Part shown: piece by piece, positions 1 through 11,205 of the stretch
How the letters are laid out: every line of letters begins with the position of its first letter
How positions within the stretch are numbered: the first letter of the stretch is position 1
From: Tuctoria greenei
Taxonomy: Eukaryota; Streptophyta; Magnoliopsida; Poales; Poaceae
Direction: 5' to 3'
Assembly: GCA_036927565.1 (NCBI GenBank)
Contig: JAYESD010000008.1
Span: 121,733,498-121,797,497, forward strand
DNA: 64,000 nt
Notes under the pieces: generated by a model
The model's database searches: none
What the model was told of the DNA's origin: nothing
Seen by the model: only the letters and a program-made list of their open reading frames with translations
Made by a program: the position numbers and the translations under genes

Positions 1-1388
1 ATTCAAGAAAATGATGAAGAAAAGACAAGGGGGAAAATCAAGTGAAGGAAAATACAAAGAGAAGTCAAGACCAAAGTTGAGTCGGGCATGCTACAACTAT
101 GGTGAATATGACCACTTTATAGTAGACTGCCCGTATGAAGAAAACACGAAGAAAACCAAGGAAACAAAGCCTCAACCAAATAAATTCTTCAAGAAGAATG
201 AACAAGCTAGACAAGTGCACCTAGGAAAGGAGTGGGACTCAAATGATGAGTCCTCATCCGAAGAGGAAGAGGAGATGGCTAGCATAGCCATCGAGAAGAC
301 AACTAAGAAGTCAACCCTCTTCCCAAATCTTGGCGCATGGAAGGGCAACAACACTTGCCTCATGGCGAAGGAAGGTAAACGAAAGGTAACAACCAAATCC
401 TTTTCCTTGCATTCCAATTCTAGTCATAGTGAAGTCGCTAGTGATAATGAAGACATGCTCGTTGGGTTAGATAAGAAAACAGTTGTGAAAATGAAATTTC
501 TACTTGATCAGCTTGTTGAGAAGGAGAAGTTGATCAACTGTCAAGAAGATATGATTATCTCCCAATAGGAGGAATATATTGAACTTGGCGAACTTCTCGA
601 TCTTGAAAAGGAGCGAGGCAAGTCACTGGAACTTGAGTTAGCGTCAAGCAAGGAAGCTTGCTTGAGGTTAAGCGACTCAAACACCACCATCAAGGATGAA
701 CTTGCTAACCTTTCCAAGGTTAACAAAATCCTTGAGGTACAAGTTGAGTCACTCAAACAAAGTGACCCCTCATCCTCTTCAAGCTCACCTTCTCAACCAC
801 TTAAAACTGAAGCTACTATTACTTGCTCATGTGCTAAAATTGACACTAGCTTGAAAGACAAGTCAACATCAACCAAGGACAAGCATCCTTCCCAAAGTGG
901 CATATTTGACAAGGAGAAGATCAAATATGCACGTAGTGCATACTTGGTCACAAGACCTCCTAATGTCAAATATGGAATTCGGTATTCTTATGATGAAAAG
1001 CAATATGCTAGAAGCCATAAAAATAACAAGGATAGCATTGACTTTGTGAGGGGAAACTCCTCTCAAGCTAGAAAGACCAATAGTGCTAATAAGTCCAAGA
1101 TAGTCAACACATACAATAAACGAACAAGTCCGGTCCTTACTCAGACAAGTCCGCTCCTCCGGACAAGTCTGGTTTCCCAGACTAATTCTGTTCATAAACA
1201 ACAACAAATATTATTCAGGTCTTTCTATGCATCCTATGTTCTAATGAGAAGTAATTTCGGTAAAGTTTTATGCTCATTATGTTGGACCACGCCATGTGAA
1301 CACCAAGTCTCATGTGTGGGTGCCCAAATCTCTTGTAACTAACCTCCTAGGACCCAAACAAGCTTGGGTACCTAAAACCAAGGCATGA
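1..1388 (+). pseudogene. Sire-A gag, 3' part
   Basis: C-terminal portion of a Sirevirus Gag (nucleocapsid plus an acidic/coiled-coil tail), aligned by eye with the fuller copy at 46963-49375. The zinc knuckle near 89-130 reads CYNYGEYDHFIVDC: the second Cys of CX2CX4HX4C is replaced by Tyr, so zinc binding is probably lost. A TAG stop interrupts at 566-568. A 1-bp insertion near 1265 shifts the frame in the last 120 bases. A heptad-rich, Glu/Lys-rich stretch follows the knuckle (about 480-760) and may form a coiled coil. Near 1123-1190 the sequence encodes repeated Thr-Ser-Pro/Leu units that coincide with the CGGAC..GTCCG palindromes. The family stop is TGA at 1386-1388. Confidence 0.85.
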
Positions 1389-4300
1389 TTTGTTTTTGTA
1401 GGCCTATTCCTCTGAAGGGTCGAAGGTTCCAAGCGAGGGCATATATTTTGGAGATAATAGTCAAGGAAAGGTGCTCAGTACCGGTAAAATTGCTATATGA
1501 TCTCAACATACTCTTTCTCATGTGTTACATGTCGATTCCTTAGATTATAACCTGCTGTCCATATCTCAATTATGTGACAAAGGTTATAATTGCTTGTTCA
1601 CTAATGATGGTGTGACCGTCTCTAGAAGGTGTGATGGTTCCATTGCTTTCAAGGGTGTGTTAAAGGGAAAGCTTTACCTTGTTGACTTCAACAAAGATAA
1701 AGCCCAACTTGACACATTCCTGATTGCAAAGACCAACATGGGTTGGTTGTGGCATAGACGGCTAGCGCATGTTGGTATGAGGAATCTTCAAAAACTCCTC
1801 AAGGGCGATCACATCGGAGGTTTGAAGGATGTTGTTTTTGAGAAAGACAGACCTTGTAGCGCGTGCCAAGCCGGGAAGCATGTTGGAGCACCTCATCCCG
1901 CGAAGAATGTCATGACTACAACAAGACCGCTCGAGCTACTTCACATGGACCTTTTCAGTCCAATTGCTTACATAAGCATCAGCGGTAACAAATATGGCCT
2001 AGTAATTGTTGATGACTTTTCGTGCTTCACTTGGGTTTTCTTTTTGCATGATAAGACAGGGACTCAAGGAATCCAGAAGAAGTTTTTCAAGCGTGCTCAA
2101 AACGAGTTCTCATTGACGATCAAGAACATTTGAAGTGACAATGACACGGAGTTCAAGAACACTCAAGTTGAGGAGTACCTAGATAAAGAAGGCATAAAGC
2201 ATGAGTTTTCACCACCATACTCCCCTCAACAAAACGGAGTTGCCGAAAGGAAGAACCGAACCCTCAAAGAGATGGCGAGAACAATGCTCGATGAATACAA
2301 GACCTTGCATCGGTTTTGGGCAGAAGCGGTTAACACCGCTTGCCACGCCATAAACCGACTCTACCTTCATCGACTACTTAAGAAGACATCATATGAGCTA
2401 CTCACCGGTAACAAGCCAAATATTTCTTCTTTACGAGTCTTTTGCTCTAAATGTTATATTTTGAACAAGAAGCCGAGGGCTTCAAAGTTTGCTTCGAAAT
2501 CCGACGAAGGTTTCTTGCTTGGCTATGACTCGAACACTTATGCCTATCGTGTCTTCAACAACGTCTCCGGACTAGTTGAAGTAGCACATGATGTAGTGTT
2601 CAATGAAACTAACGGCTCTCAAAAGGAGCAAGTTGATCCATGTGTGCTAGATAGAGAAGAAGCTCCTTGTCAAGCATTGAGAAGAACGGCGTCAGGCGAT
2701 GTTCGGCCACAAGAGCCACCTCTACATGCACATAAGGAAGATGAACCACAAGTGGAGGCCAATGATCAAGGGGGAGCTTCCACACAAGATCAACCACAAG
2801 AAGACGAAAATGATCAACAAGTTAATGAGGGCAACCATCTAGGGGGAGAAGAAGAATATCATGAAGATACAAGACCGCAAATGCCACACCCAAGAGTACA
2901 ACAATGCGTCCAAAGAGATCACCCAATCAACAACATCATCGGTGACATCCAAAAGTGAGTAACAACTAGATCTCGCATAGCTAACTTTTGTGAGCATTAC
3001 TCGTTTGTGTCCTTTTTGGAGCCACGCAGGATTGAGGATGCATTGAACGATCTGGACTAGGTGATGGCGATGCAAGAAGAACTGAACAACTTCAAATGGA
3101 ACGAGGTGTGGGAACTCGTCGAAAGACCTAACGCAAATGTCATCGGCACCAAATGGGTCTTCCGCAACAAACAAGACGAACACATGGTGGTGACAAGGAA
3201 CAAGACACGACTTGTGGCCAAAGGGTATTCACAAGTCGAAGGTTTGAATTTCGATGAAACCTTTGCTCCCATAGCTAGACTTGAATCAAGTAGAATATTG
3301 CTTTCATATGCTACTCACCATGATTTCAAGCTCTACCAAATGGATGTGAAAAGCGCCTTCCTCAACGGTCAAATCAAGGAGCGGGTGTACATGGAGCAAC
3401 CTCCCTGATTTGAAGACAAAGAGTTCCCTGACCATGTCTTTAAACAGCATAAGGCTCTTTACGGCCTCAAACAAGCTCCTAGAGCTTGGTATGAGTGTCT
3501 TAGAGATTTCTTAATTGAAAATGGTTTTAAGATTGGAAAAGCAGATTATACATTATTTACGAAACACTTCGACAATGATCTTTTTATCTTTCAAATCTAT
3601 GTTGATGACATTATATTTAGTTCAACTAACAAATACTTTTGTGAAGAATTTAGTAAGATTATGAAAGATAGGTTTGAGATGTCTATGATGGGACAGCTGA
3701 AGTACTTCTTGGGATTCCAAGTGAGACAACAAAAGGAAGGGACATTCATAAGCCAAACCAAGTACACTCAAGACATACTCAAGAAGTTTGGGATGGACAA
3801 GGCGAAGCCTATCAAGACTCCCATGGCAACTAATGGACACTTGGATCTCAATGAAGATGGGCCAAACATGGATCAAAAGGTATATCGCTCCATGATTGGA
3901 TCCTTACTTTACCTATGTGCATCTAGGCCTGATATCATGTTGAGTGTATGTTTGTGTGCGAGATTTCAAGCCAATCCTAAAGAGTGTCACTTGACAGCCG
4001 TTAAAAGGATCTTGAGATATTTGGTTCATACACCCAACCTAGGCGTTTGGTACCCCAAGGGTTCCAAGTTCAATCTCATTGGATACTCCGATGCAGATTA
4101 TGTCGGATGCAAAGTAGATAGAAAAAGTACTTCTGGCACCTGCCAATTCCTAGGTAGATCCCTAGTTTCTTGGTCCTCCAAGAAACAAAATTTCATTGCC
4201 TTATCCACGGACGAAGCAGAGTATGTTGCAGTCGGGAGTTTTTGTGCACAACTCCTTTGGATGCGACAAACTCTAAGGGATTACAGTTATAATATGAGCC

Positions 4301-4551
4301 GTATTCCACTCCTTTGTGATCATGAGAGTGCCATCAAAATAGCTCATAATCCAGTTGAACACTCTTGAACCAAACACATAGACATCCGACATCACTTTTT
4401 GAGAGACCACTCAATGAAAGGAGACATAGCTATTTCCCATGTCAACAACAAAAAACAACTAGCCGATATATTTACCAAGCCACTTGATGAAAAATGTTTT
4501 TGCAAGCTCCGGAATGAACTAAATATCCTTGATGCTCGGAATATGGCTTGA
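1389..4551 (+). pseudogene. Sire-A pol polyprotein (integrase, RT, RNase H)
   Basis: Copia-type Pol. The protease active site is gone: about 90 bases present in Sire-B (49405-49495) are deleted near 1410. The GAG-pre-integrase/HHCC zinc region (HRRLAHVGMRN, then CSACQAGK) is near 1750-1880 and the integrase core near 1930-2290. The RT box YVDD is at 3598-3609, and RNase H (SDADYVGCKVDRKSTSG) near 4090-4150. Stops interrupt at 2131-2133, 2956-2958, 3058-3060, 3406-3408 and 4366-4368. The ORF starts at 1522, 2272, 3061 and 3661 are in one frame, so the damage there is point nonsense rather than frameshift. The family stop is TGA at 4549-4551. Confidence 0.88.
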
Positions 4552-5511
4552 AGACTTGCATACCTGTATGTAATCTTCAAAATATATTATTTGAGTTGCG
4601 AAAATCATCTTTCTCAAATTTTCTCCAAAAACTATTTCAAATACTCTATCTTGATGAATTATGGTCACTGCTTGATTGCTGTATGCTTACTAATCATATT
4701 CATCAAGATTATTTGATTTGCTTTGCCCCCTATTTTCTTAATAAGTACCTTCGAATATATACGGATGGGCTAAGCATTTCTTTTATGGTGACCACGGACT
4801 AGTCCGTGGTTACCCGGACTAGTTCGCACCCTGCAGACTAGTCCGCAGACTCTCCGGTAGTCCGGACTAGTCCGGTAGACCACAGACTAGTCCGATTTAG
4901 GCTCTAGAAGAGTTCGAACTAGTCCGATTATTTTCGTACAAGTCCCATTTTTCAAATCCATAACCCTAGCCGCTGCCAAGACCTAATCCTCTTCATCCTC
5001 ACAACCTCACCCATGCTCTCTCTCCTCGCTCGAGCTCCCCACGGCAATTTGTCGATTCCTCCATCAAAACTCTCCATGTTTCGGTGGAAAACGACCTCCA
5101 TTGCATAGGGATTGAAGACCACGAACTTGTCCACTCCTTCAACGCCTCCATCTCCAAGAGTCGAGGAATTTTGGTAAAATTTCCTCCCAAACCCTAGAAA
5201 TCGTGATTTCCTTTGATGTTTATCAAATAGCTTAGTTCCTTTCACCAAATACATGCTTCCTTGATGTATTACATTGATGTTTTGCCATTATTGCATTGAA
5301 CAACACCATTAACTATCTAGTTAGGGTTTAGGGTGATGAACACCGGACTAGTCCAGTCCATGTACAGACAAGTCCGGTCACCCGGACTAGTCCGTACCTG
5401 TACGCCGGACTAGTCTGATTTTTTTTGAACTCAACCCTAATTACTCATTCCTCAATGCAATTCCTTGCCATAAATTCTTATCCATACCTTGTGTAATCCA
5501 TTCTCAGGACA
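4552..5511 (+). other. Non-coding spacer between pol and third ORF of Sire-A, with palindrome clusters
   Basis: About 960 bases without a supported gene. Two clusters of CGGACTAGTCCG-like palindromes lie here. Their 6-bp cores start at 4798, 4818, 4837, 4866, 4886, 4918 and 4938; a second group runs from about 5345 to 5420. Steps of 19-20 and 29-32 bp match the LTR arrays. The same arrangement sits at the matching place in Sire-B (52811-52950 and 53360-53422) and, inverted, in Sire-C (about 59800-60390). Confidence 0.8.
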
Positions 5512-7071
5512 ATGTCGAGCTCCAACGACGAGATCTCCGATTTCGAGGCCGAGATGGACCAAGAAGCCTTGCTTCGGTCCCCGATGGGCCAAGGCAAGAG
5601 GCGCCAAGAGCACCCATCTGAGCCGACACCTTCTCCACCTTAGGATCGACGCAAGGTGCTCGATAAGAAGCCTGCCTCCAAGGCTTCAGCAGGTGGTGGC
5701 CCTAGCTCGATGGTTGTTCGCCAAGCTAAGGGCAAGGGCCAAGGGATTGTCACGGGCCCGATCGGCCCACTCAAGTTGCATGCTCCGAGGCAGGGAAACA
5801 AAGATCCCTCCGAGGAGAAGTTCAACGGCAAGGGAAGTGACACCACTTCCAAACTCATATTCATTGATTGCTACAGTTGTTCCAACAAAGCTGCCGATGC
5901 TAGGTTTTGGAGCAACTTTCATGCAGATTTCTACAGTTCAGTCTACCTCACTATGAAGACCCCGGTTGTGCGCAGCCAATGGATTGATTGGGTGCACTTT
6001 GAAAAGAAGAGCTACTCAGCCTTTTATGAAGTAGTTCAAGTAGTGGAGAGGCATGGATTGAAGGATCTCTTTGCCTTCCGAAACAACTGGAACGATGAAG
6101 TCATTGCTCAGTTCTACAATACATGCCACTTTGCAAGTTATGATTCATGGATCCAAGTACACCATCACCTATGACGAATTTTCAAGGTTGCTACATCTTG
6201 ATAGCTCAAGCAACCAACTTGATCATTTACAACATTGGGGTCCTTGAGAAGGACAAAATGAAGTTCCTCTATGACACCCGCTCTAGTTTCAACCCTCCTT
6301 CCACCAAGAATATGAATCCATTCTTTGTGGTCCCCAACAGGGTTCTGAGGAAGACTATTGCCCCAAAGGATGGGGATGCAGGAAGTGTCCAGGGCTATCT
6401 CAGGGCACTAATGAAGGTGATAAGCAAAGACGGGAAGTTTGCTGTCTTTGATTACATATGGAATGACATGGTGAACATCTCCTGCACTGCTAACGGGTCC
6501 TGTGGCTATGCACCTTACTTGATGTTCATGATTGAGAAGGTCACAGGGCTCGAGTTTGTGAAGGATGTGAGCACACCCCTCTGAGGCCCCAAAAGCCTCC
6601 TCAAGCCACGGTTCAAGCTGCTCCTTCTCCAGTGTCTAGTGAGGAGCCACCAAGGAGATCTAGAGGTGATGCAAGGGCTGATCCCGCCACTAGGGCCCCT
6701 CACCAAAAAGGTTCTCCTAGTGGAATACTAAAGTACTTGGCATCAATTTTTGCCTCTTGCAAGAAGGCAAAAGTAAACACTCACAAGCTGAACAAGGCAA
6801 GCAAGGCTGATATGCGATATGTCAAAGAGAATGTAAACACATTCGCCAGAAGCTGGAGATCGAGCCCATTGGATCTCCCTTCATTTCTGAAGATTTAGCC
6901 TCAGATTTAACCGAGCTTGGCCCCTTGACTCCCTCCGAGATTGCTTATTTTGGCATTGGTGGTTCAGGTGGATCCGCTCCTCCTCCTCCTCCTCCTCCTC
7001 CTCCTCCTCCTCCTCCTCCTTAGCCCGAGAATGAAGATGAAGACAATGAGAGGACCGACAGCGAGGACTGA
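5512..7071 (+). pseudogene. Sire-A third ORF (post-pol, env position), degenerate
   Basis: Start ATG at 5512 (MSSSNDEISDF-type N terminus, shared with Sire-B at 53551). It lies in the same orientation as pol, where some Sireviruses carry an env-like gene. The protein has an acidic N terminus, a basic Gly/Lys patch (AKGKGQGIVTGPIGPL), a conserved middle (FFVVPNRVLRKTIAPKDGDA, then FDYIWNDMVNISC) and a proline-rich then acidic tail. I see no signal peptide or membrane segment, so Env function is not supported. The middle resembles proteins that databases label 'putative plant transposon protein'; that name is from memory. Damage: TAG at 5641-5643, frameshifts near 6150 and 6575, TAG at 7021-7023 after the polyproline run. 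Confidence 0.75.
6978..7020 (+). repeat. (TCC)n microsatellite in third ORF
   Basis: About 14 perfect TCC/CCT triplets encode a polyproline run in the third-ORF frame, followed at once by a TAG codon. Sire-B has only a few such triplets at the same place (near 55025-55040), so the tract expanded in this copy or shrank in the other. Confidence 0.95.
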
Positions 7072-7114
7072 AGATCTTAGATCCCTCCTCTCCTTCTTTT
7101 TGGTGTCTTTATGC

Positions 7115-7140
7115 CAAAGGGGGAGAGATTGAGGGGGAGT
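7115..7140 (+). promoter_or_regulatory. Upstream polypurine tract of Sire-A
   Basis: AAAGGGGGAGAG followed by a second run GAGGGGGAG. The same doublet occurs in Sire-B (55141-55164) and, complemented, in Sire-C (58080-58105). Repeated polypurine tracts upstream of the 3' LTR are a known Sirevirus trait. Likely extra plus-strand primer sites. Confidence 0.7.
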
Positions 7141-7530
7141 CACTAGGTCTTAGCTATAGGTTGAGAGATGAGAGCTTCACTTATGCTTCTTTTTGTCTCT
7201 TTTGGGTTGTAAGACTTCATATGATGCTATTTTGGTACCTTTAGTCCTGTGATGCAATGCTATGAACTAGTTCTGCACATACTTATGAAATCTGTGATTT
7301 TTCTCTAAAAGTTGACACAATGCTTGTTGTTGATATATTGATGTCAATTATTTCACTGTCATCATGATTACTGCTCTCACTCACTTAGTTTTGCATCTCA
7401 CCATAAAGAGTGCACATATGTATTATGTTTTCATTGCTAAATGAGTTTCAAGCTCATATGTGCACACTTTATGAAAATCTCAATTTTTATCATATTTTGT
7501 GAAATCTCAATTGGTTGTAATCAATCACCA

Positions 7531-7543
7531 AAAATGGGGGGAT
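7531..7543 (+). promoter_or_regulatory. LTR-proximal polypurine tract of Sire-A
   Basis: A purine-rich run (AAAATGGGGGGAT) directly abuts the LTR start TGAAAG at 7544, which is the position expected for the plus-strand primer of reverse transcription. Confidence 0.8.
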
Positions 7544-8968
7544 TGAAAGAACATCTAAGCATCCTTTGTGGGTTTTGGTGGATTTATGACAAACAAATGA
7601 GATCCTGACCACATTATTGAGATGAGCGCAGGTCTTAATGGAAGAATGGAGAAAGCGCCAAAAAGAAAGGAGAATGAGGATACATTCAAAAAAGTGCTCA
7701 AGAACTAAATAGAACACATCATTGTGTTGGGAGTGTGTTGGTGTATCACATCCCAAGAGCTCAAGCATAAAAAGCCTCACACACTTCACACTTCACAGGA
7801 AAAATGGACTAGTCCGATATACACCAGACTAGTCCGATATCCTCTCTGGATAGGTTCGAACAAGTCCAGCCAATGCGGACTTGTCTGCACCGGACTAGTT
7901 CGATAATGTCCGGACTAGTCCGATAATGCCTCTGATTAAAATTGGATAAGTCCTCCAAGTGCGGACTCGTCCTATATTCACTAAGGTCATCACCACACCG
8001 GACTAGTCTGATATTACAATGGACAAGTCCGAAAACCTTTCTGACTGAAATCGGACATATTCGCTCCTGGCCGGACAAGTCTGATATTCCTGGACACTTA
8101 GGGTTTCCTGCACGCCGTACGCCGGACTAGTCCGGACTCCACCACGGACTAGTCCAGACCTTCAAAACCCTAACAGTAACATTTGAAAACCTAATATAAA
8201 CAGATGTGCACGGCCCAACTTTATACTCTCTCGTCCCCCTGCACCGTCACACCATCCAAGAGCCTAGCAAACACATCTCTCCATACAATCCAACAAAAGA
8301 AAGATTGATCCCTCGAGGATTCACTTCGGATCAAAGGAGAGACACTATTCCACACGTTTGAGCTCTTGGGTTTGATCTCTAACACACTCCTATTGTTTTA
8401 TTGTCGATCTTACGAGTGTGTTCTTGGTGGTGTTTGATTTGTAATCTTGGGGAGCCCTCAACTTGTGAGAAGGCCCCTTGAACATGGTGATTTGCCCCTT
8501 TGTAATAGTGGAATAAGAATTAACATTCGTTGCAATTCGACAAGGTTAGGGTTAGTGAAGGCCCGGTCCTGTCGTGGGATCCTCAACATGGACGTAGGTT
8601 GCCTCTGTGGGAACCGAACCACATGATAAAAATCGTGTGTCAAACTTGTTCTTAAGTCTGTCATATCATATTATAGGGTTTGATTGATTTTGTCCATCTT
8701 ATGTTAAAACATTCAAATCAAAGTTAATTTGCACTACACTTAACTTCATTGACTCAATACTTTCAATTTACATACTATATTTCGCTGTGTATTGTGCTTG
8801 TATTGAAATTATTGAGCGAACTTGATGAATTTAGTCTGCATGCACTGGACTAGTCTGCACTCTACGGGACTAGTCCGATATCTCGGGATTTGATCAGTTT
8901 GTTAAGTGTTGCAGGTTTTGACTAAAATTTAAAAAGGCCTATTCACCCCCCCCTATAGGCCACATTCA
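7544..8968 (+). repeat. Sire-A 3' LTR (1425 bp)
   Basis: Begins TGAAAG next to the polypurine tract and ends CACATTCA, giving a short TGAA/TTCA inverted terminus. It matches the Sire-B 3' LTR (55568-57121) along its length. It contains the palindrome array 7805-8155 and a TATA-like TATAAACA at 8195-8202. The bases after it (GCGGT, 8969-8973) should be the target duplication, but the left partner is outside the window. Confidence 0.9.
7805..8155 (+). repeat. Phased palindrome array in Sire-A LTR
   Basis: At least 14 variants of CGGACTAGTCCG. Core (ACTAGT-like) starts: 7808, 7828, 7860, 7879, 7894, 7914, 7946, 7965, 8002, 8023, 8055, 8075, 8126, 8148. Steps are mostly 19-22 alternating with about 32 (one 37; one 51 equal to 20+31; one 15). 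The array ends about 40 bp before the TATA-like box at 8195. Confidence 0.88.
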
Positions 8969-10003
8969 GCGGTGTAGCTGAATAATTAGTTGTGCTGCTA
9001 GCATAGTATGGACCGTTGGATGGTGTGGGGAATGGGAGTCGAGAAGGGCTACCCTGGGATCTGCATGGCACACAAGGGGGCCCGTGGGTGGCAGCATGGA
9101 GATTCAAGCCTGCTGGTGAAACCTTATTGGGTCCATATATACTAGTAGTCCCTCTTGAAAGGCTATTTTGTGATCTCTTGGCCACAAACCAACGGAATTG
9201 TGATAAGGCATAACAGAGGTTCTTAGTCGCCGAAAGGTGACGAAATCACAAACGTGTGTGTAAAGTGGTATTACATCTGTAAAGTGTTAAAAACTATCAT
9301 GATAGCCGTGCTCCCAGTTAAGAGCACCTGGATGACCTACATGATTAGAGGGAACTTGAGAATTGTTTGGGATCAATTATGTCATGGTTTTGATTATGTC
9401 ATATGAGAATGGTTGGTTATGGAGGTATCAAATTGGCATATGTGAGGATATCAAGTGTTGACTGGTTAGAAATGAATTGTGATAGATGTTGAGGATGATG
9501 GATACGGATTATGATATTTACTTGGGTTATGATGGGTATTAATCTCACCTAGACATGGTAGGTTGCTTTTCCATAATTGTGGATTTAAATGTACTTTTGC
9601 GCAATCAGCCATTTGTTATTATCCTTGTTGTTAGCTACATGTCATACTTTCCCACACTTGCTGAGTACGACATGTACTCACCCTTGCTATCCCCCCCCCC
9701 CCCCCCGACTAAAACAGTAACAGGTGATGCTTGGGAGCACCATGAGGATCATGTGGAGTACTAGGTTGCGTGCTATCGTCAATTGCCTGTGGAGTGGAGT
9801 TGAGCTACTTAGTTTATTTTTCCGATGCAATAAATAGAGATTTGTAATTCGAGAACCATTGAGTTATTGTAATAAGGTACCTATTTACTATTTGAGACGT
9901 GGTTATTTTCTTATTATCGTTTGTGAAGTAGCCGTGTATATGTGATAAACATTCTGGGCACACATATGTGTTGACTTGGTTCATTTTCAGAACCAGGTGT
10001 CAC
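8969..10003 (+). repeat. Tekay-A 5' LTR, 3' part
   Basis: Matches the intact Tekay-B LTR from about 20152 to its end. It starts abruptly after the Sire-A 3' LTR and ends in an AACCAGGTGTCAC-type terminus. It contains a poly-C run at about 9690-9706. The following bases jump into leader sequence equivalent to about 21432 in Tekay-B, so the LTR/PBS junction has been deleted. No gene is seen here. Confidence 0.85.
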
Positions 10004-10090
10004 TCATAGTTTCATATCCCTTGATGCATATAGTTGGGGACGTTTTCTCTCAAATTCTAAATCCTTCCATATTGTACTGTTTTTCCTCAG

Positions 10091-11205
10091 ATGTCAAGGG
10101 TGACTCGCAACCAAAGGAATGACGATGGTGATGAGGAGAACAATAGGGTGCATCAAAATATCCACCTTGGACATGAAGCTAGCAACCTTGAGCGCTTGAT
10201 GGCTATGCAAAATCAGCTCATGCAAACCAGGATCCAAATCTTGGAACAGCTGCAAGCCAAAAATAATCAGCCCCACATGCGTGCACCACCACCACCCCCG
10301 CCACCCCCGCCGCCTCACAACAGATTGGGGGATTTCATGAGGACCCGACCACCCACTTTTGCTCAAGCCAATGATCCTATGGAAGTTGATGATTGGCTGA
10401 AATCTATTAAGAAAAAGCTTGCAATTATCTAGTGCAGTGACCGGGAGAAGGTCATTTTTGCCTCACATCAACTAATTGGAGCAGCTACGGATTGGTGGGA
10501 ATCTCTTTGCAATGCCCATGGAATCAGGAGAGAATCACTTGGGCTAAATTCAAGGAGAGCTTCCATTCTCATATGTTATTGAAGGTGTCATGATCCTAAA
10601 AGGCAAGAATTTGAAAACCTCGGGCAAGGAAGGATGAGTGTGAGTGAGTACCTTAATAAATTCACTCAACTCTCAAGGTATGCTACAGAAGATGTCACCA
10701 TAGACAGCCGAAAGTAATATTTGTTAATGAGGGGTCTAAATAATGAGATTCAAGTTCAACAGCTTAATGGTGATTATGCCAAGTTCCAGTAGCTTGTGGA
10801 CATGACTATTGTGGTTGAGAACAAGGTCCGTGAGATGGATCAAGATAACAAGAGGAAGATGTCGTACCAGGGATAGCCGCAAGGAAGCAATGTTCGCCCC
10901 CGCTATGCACCACCAAATGCACCATATTACAACCCATCCGCTCCTGTATACCGTGCCGCTATTCCACCATGCCCCAATCAGCCCCCGCAGCAACTTCCTG
11001 CTATGCAAGCGCCTCGCTATCTTGTGCCACCTGCACCACGTCCCAATATGGCAGCTAATGCTCAAAATCAATTGCGCCCAAGTTTTCCTGGAGCTCCGGG
11101 CAGCAAGATGTGCTATGTATGTGGAGAGGCAGGGCACTTCGCAAGTCAATGCCCCAAGAGAATCTATGGATCAATGAACAACGTGCCACGTCCAATCTAC
11201 CCATG
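10091..11205 (+). pseudogene. Tekay-A gag
   Basis: Starts ATG at 10091 (MSRVTRNQRNDDG). It has a polyproline segment (about 10287-10312), the retrotransposon Gag core (FMRTRPPTFAQANDPMEVDD, ATDWWESLCN) and a zinc knuckle CYVCGEAGHFASQC (CX2CX4HX4C, all four ligands present) near 11111-11152. TAG at 10430-10432, small deletions near 10520 and 10575, and further stops (for example in the 10860-10880 stretch) break the frame. In this clade gag and pol form one polyprotein. The Tekay-B gag (21500-22419) has lost this start codon. Confidence 0.83.

Larger units (their letters stand above)
1..8968 (+). mobile_element. Sire-A: Sirevirus-like Ty1/copia retrotransposon, left end outside window
   Basis: Order seen: gag remnant, then pol (integrase, reverse transcriptase, RNase H: the copia order), then a third ORF, two polypurine tracts and a 3' LTR. 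Integrase ahead of RT places it in Ty1/copia. A long spacer with an extra ORF between pol and LTR, plus repeated AAAGGGGGAG-type tracts, points to the Sirevirus (Maximus/SIRE) lineage. The 5' LTR and early gag lie left of the window. The element ends exactly where a Tekay LTR fragment starts, so it was inserted into that LTR. All ORFs are broken, so it is a dead copy. Confidence 0.9.

Noticed and set aside
3598..3609. Sire-A as a possibly autonomous element, given its intact YVDD box
   Set aside because: The protease site is deleted and at least five nonsense codons interrupt pol.
5512..7071. Third ORF as a true envelope gene
   Set aside because: No signal peptide, transmembrane or fusion-peptide-like segment is visible in any of the three copies.
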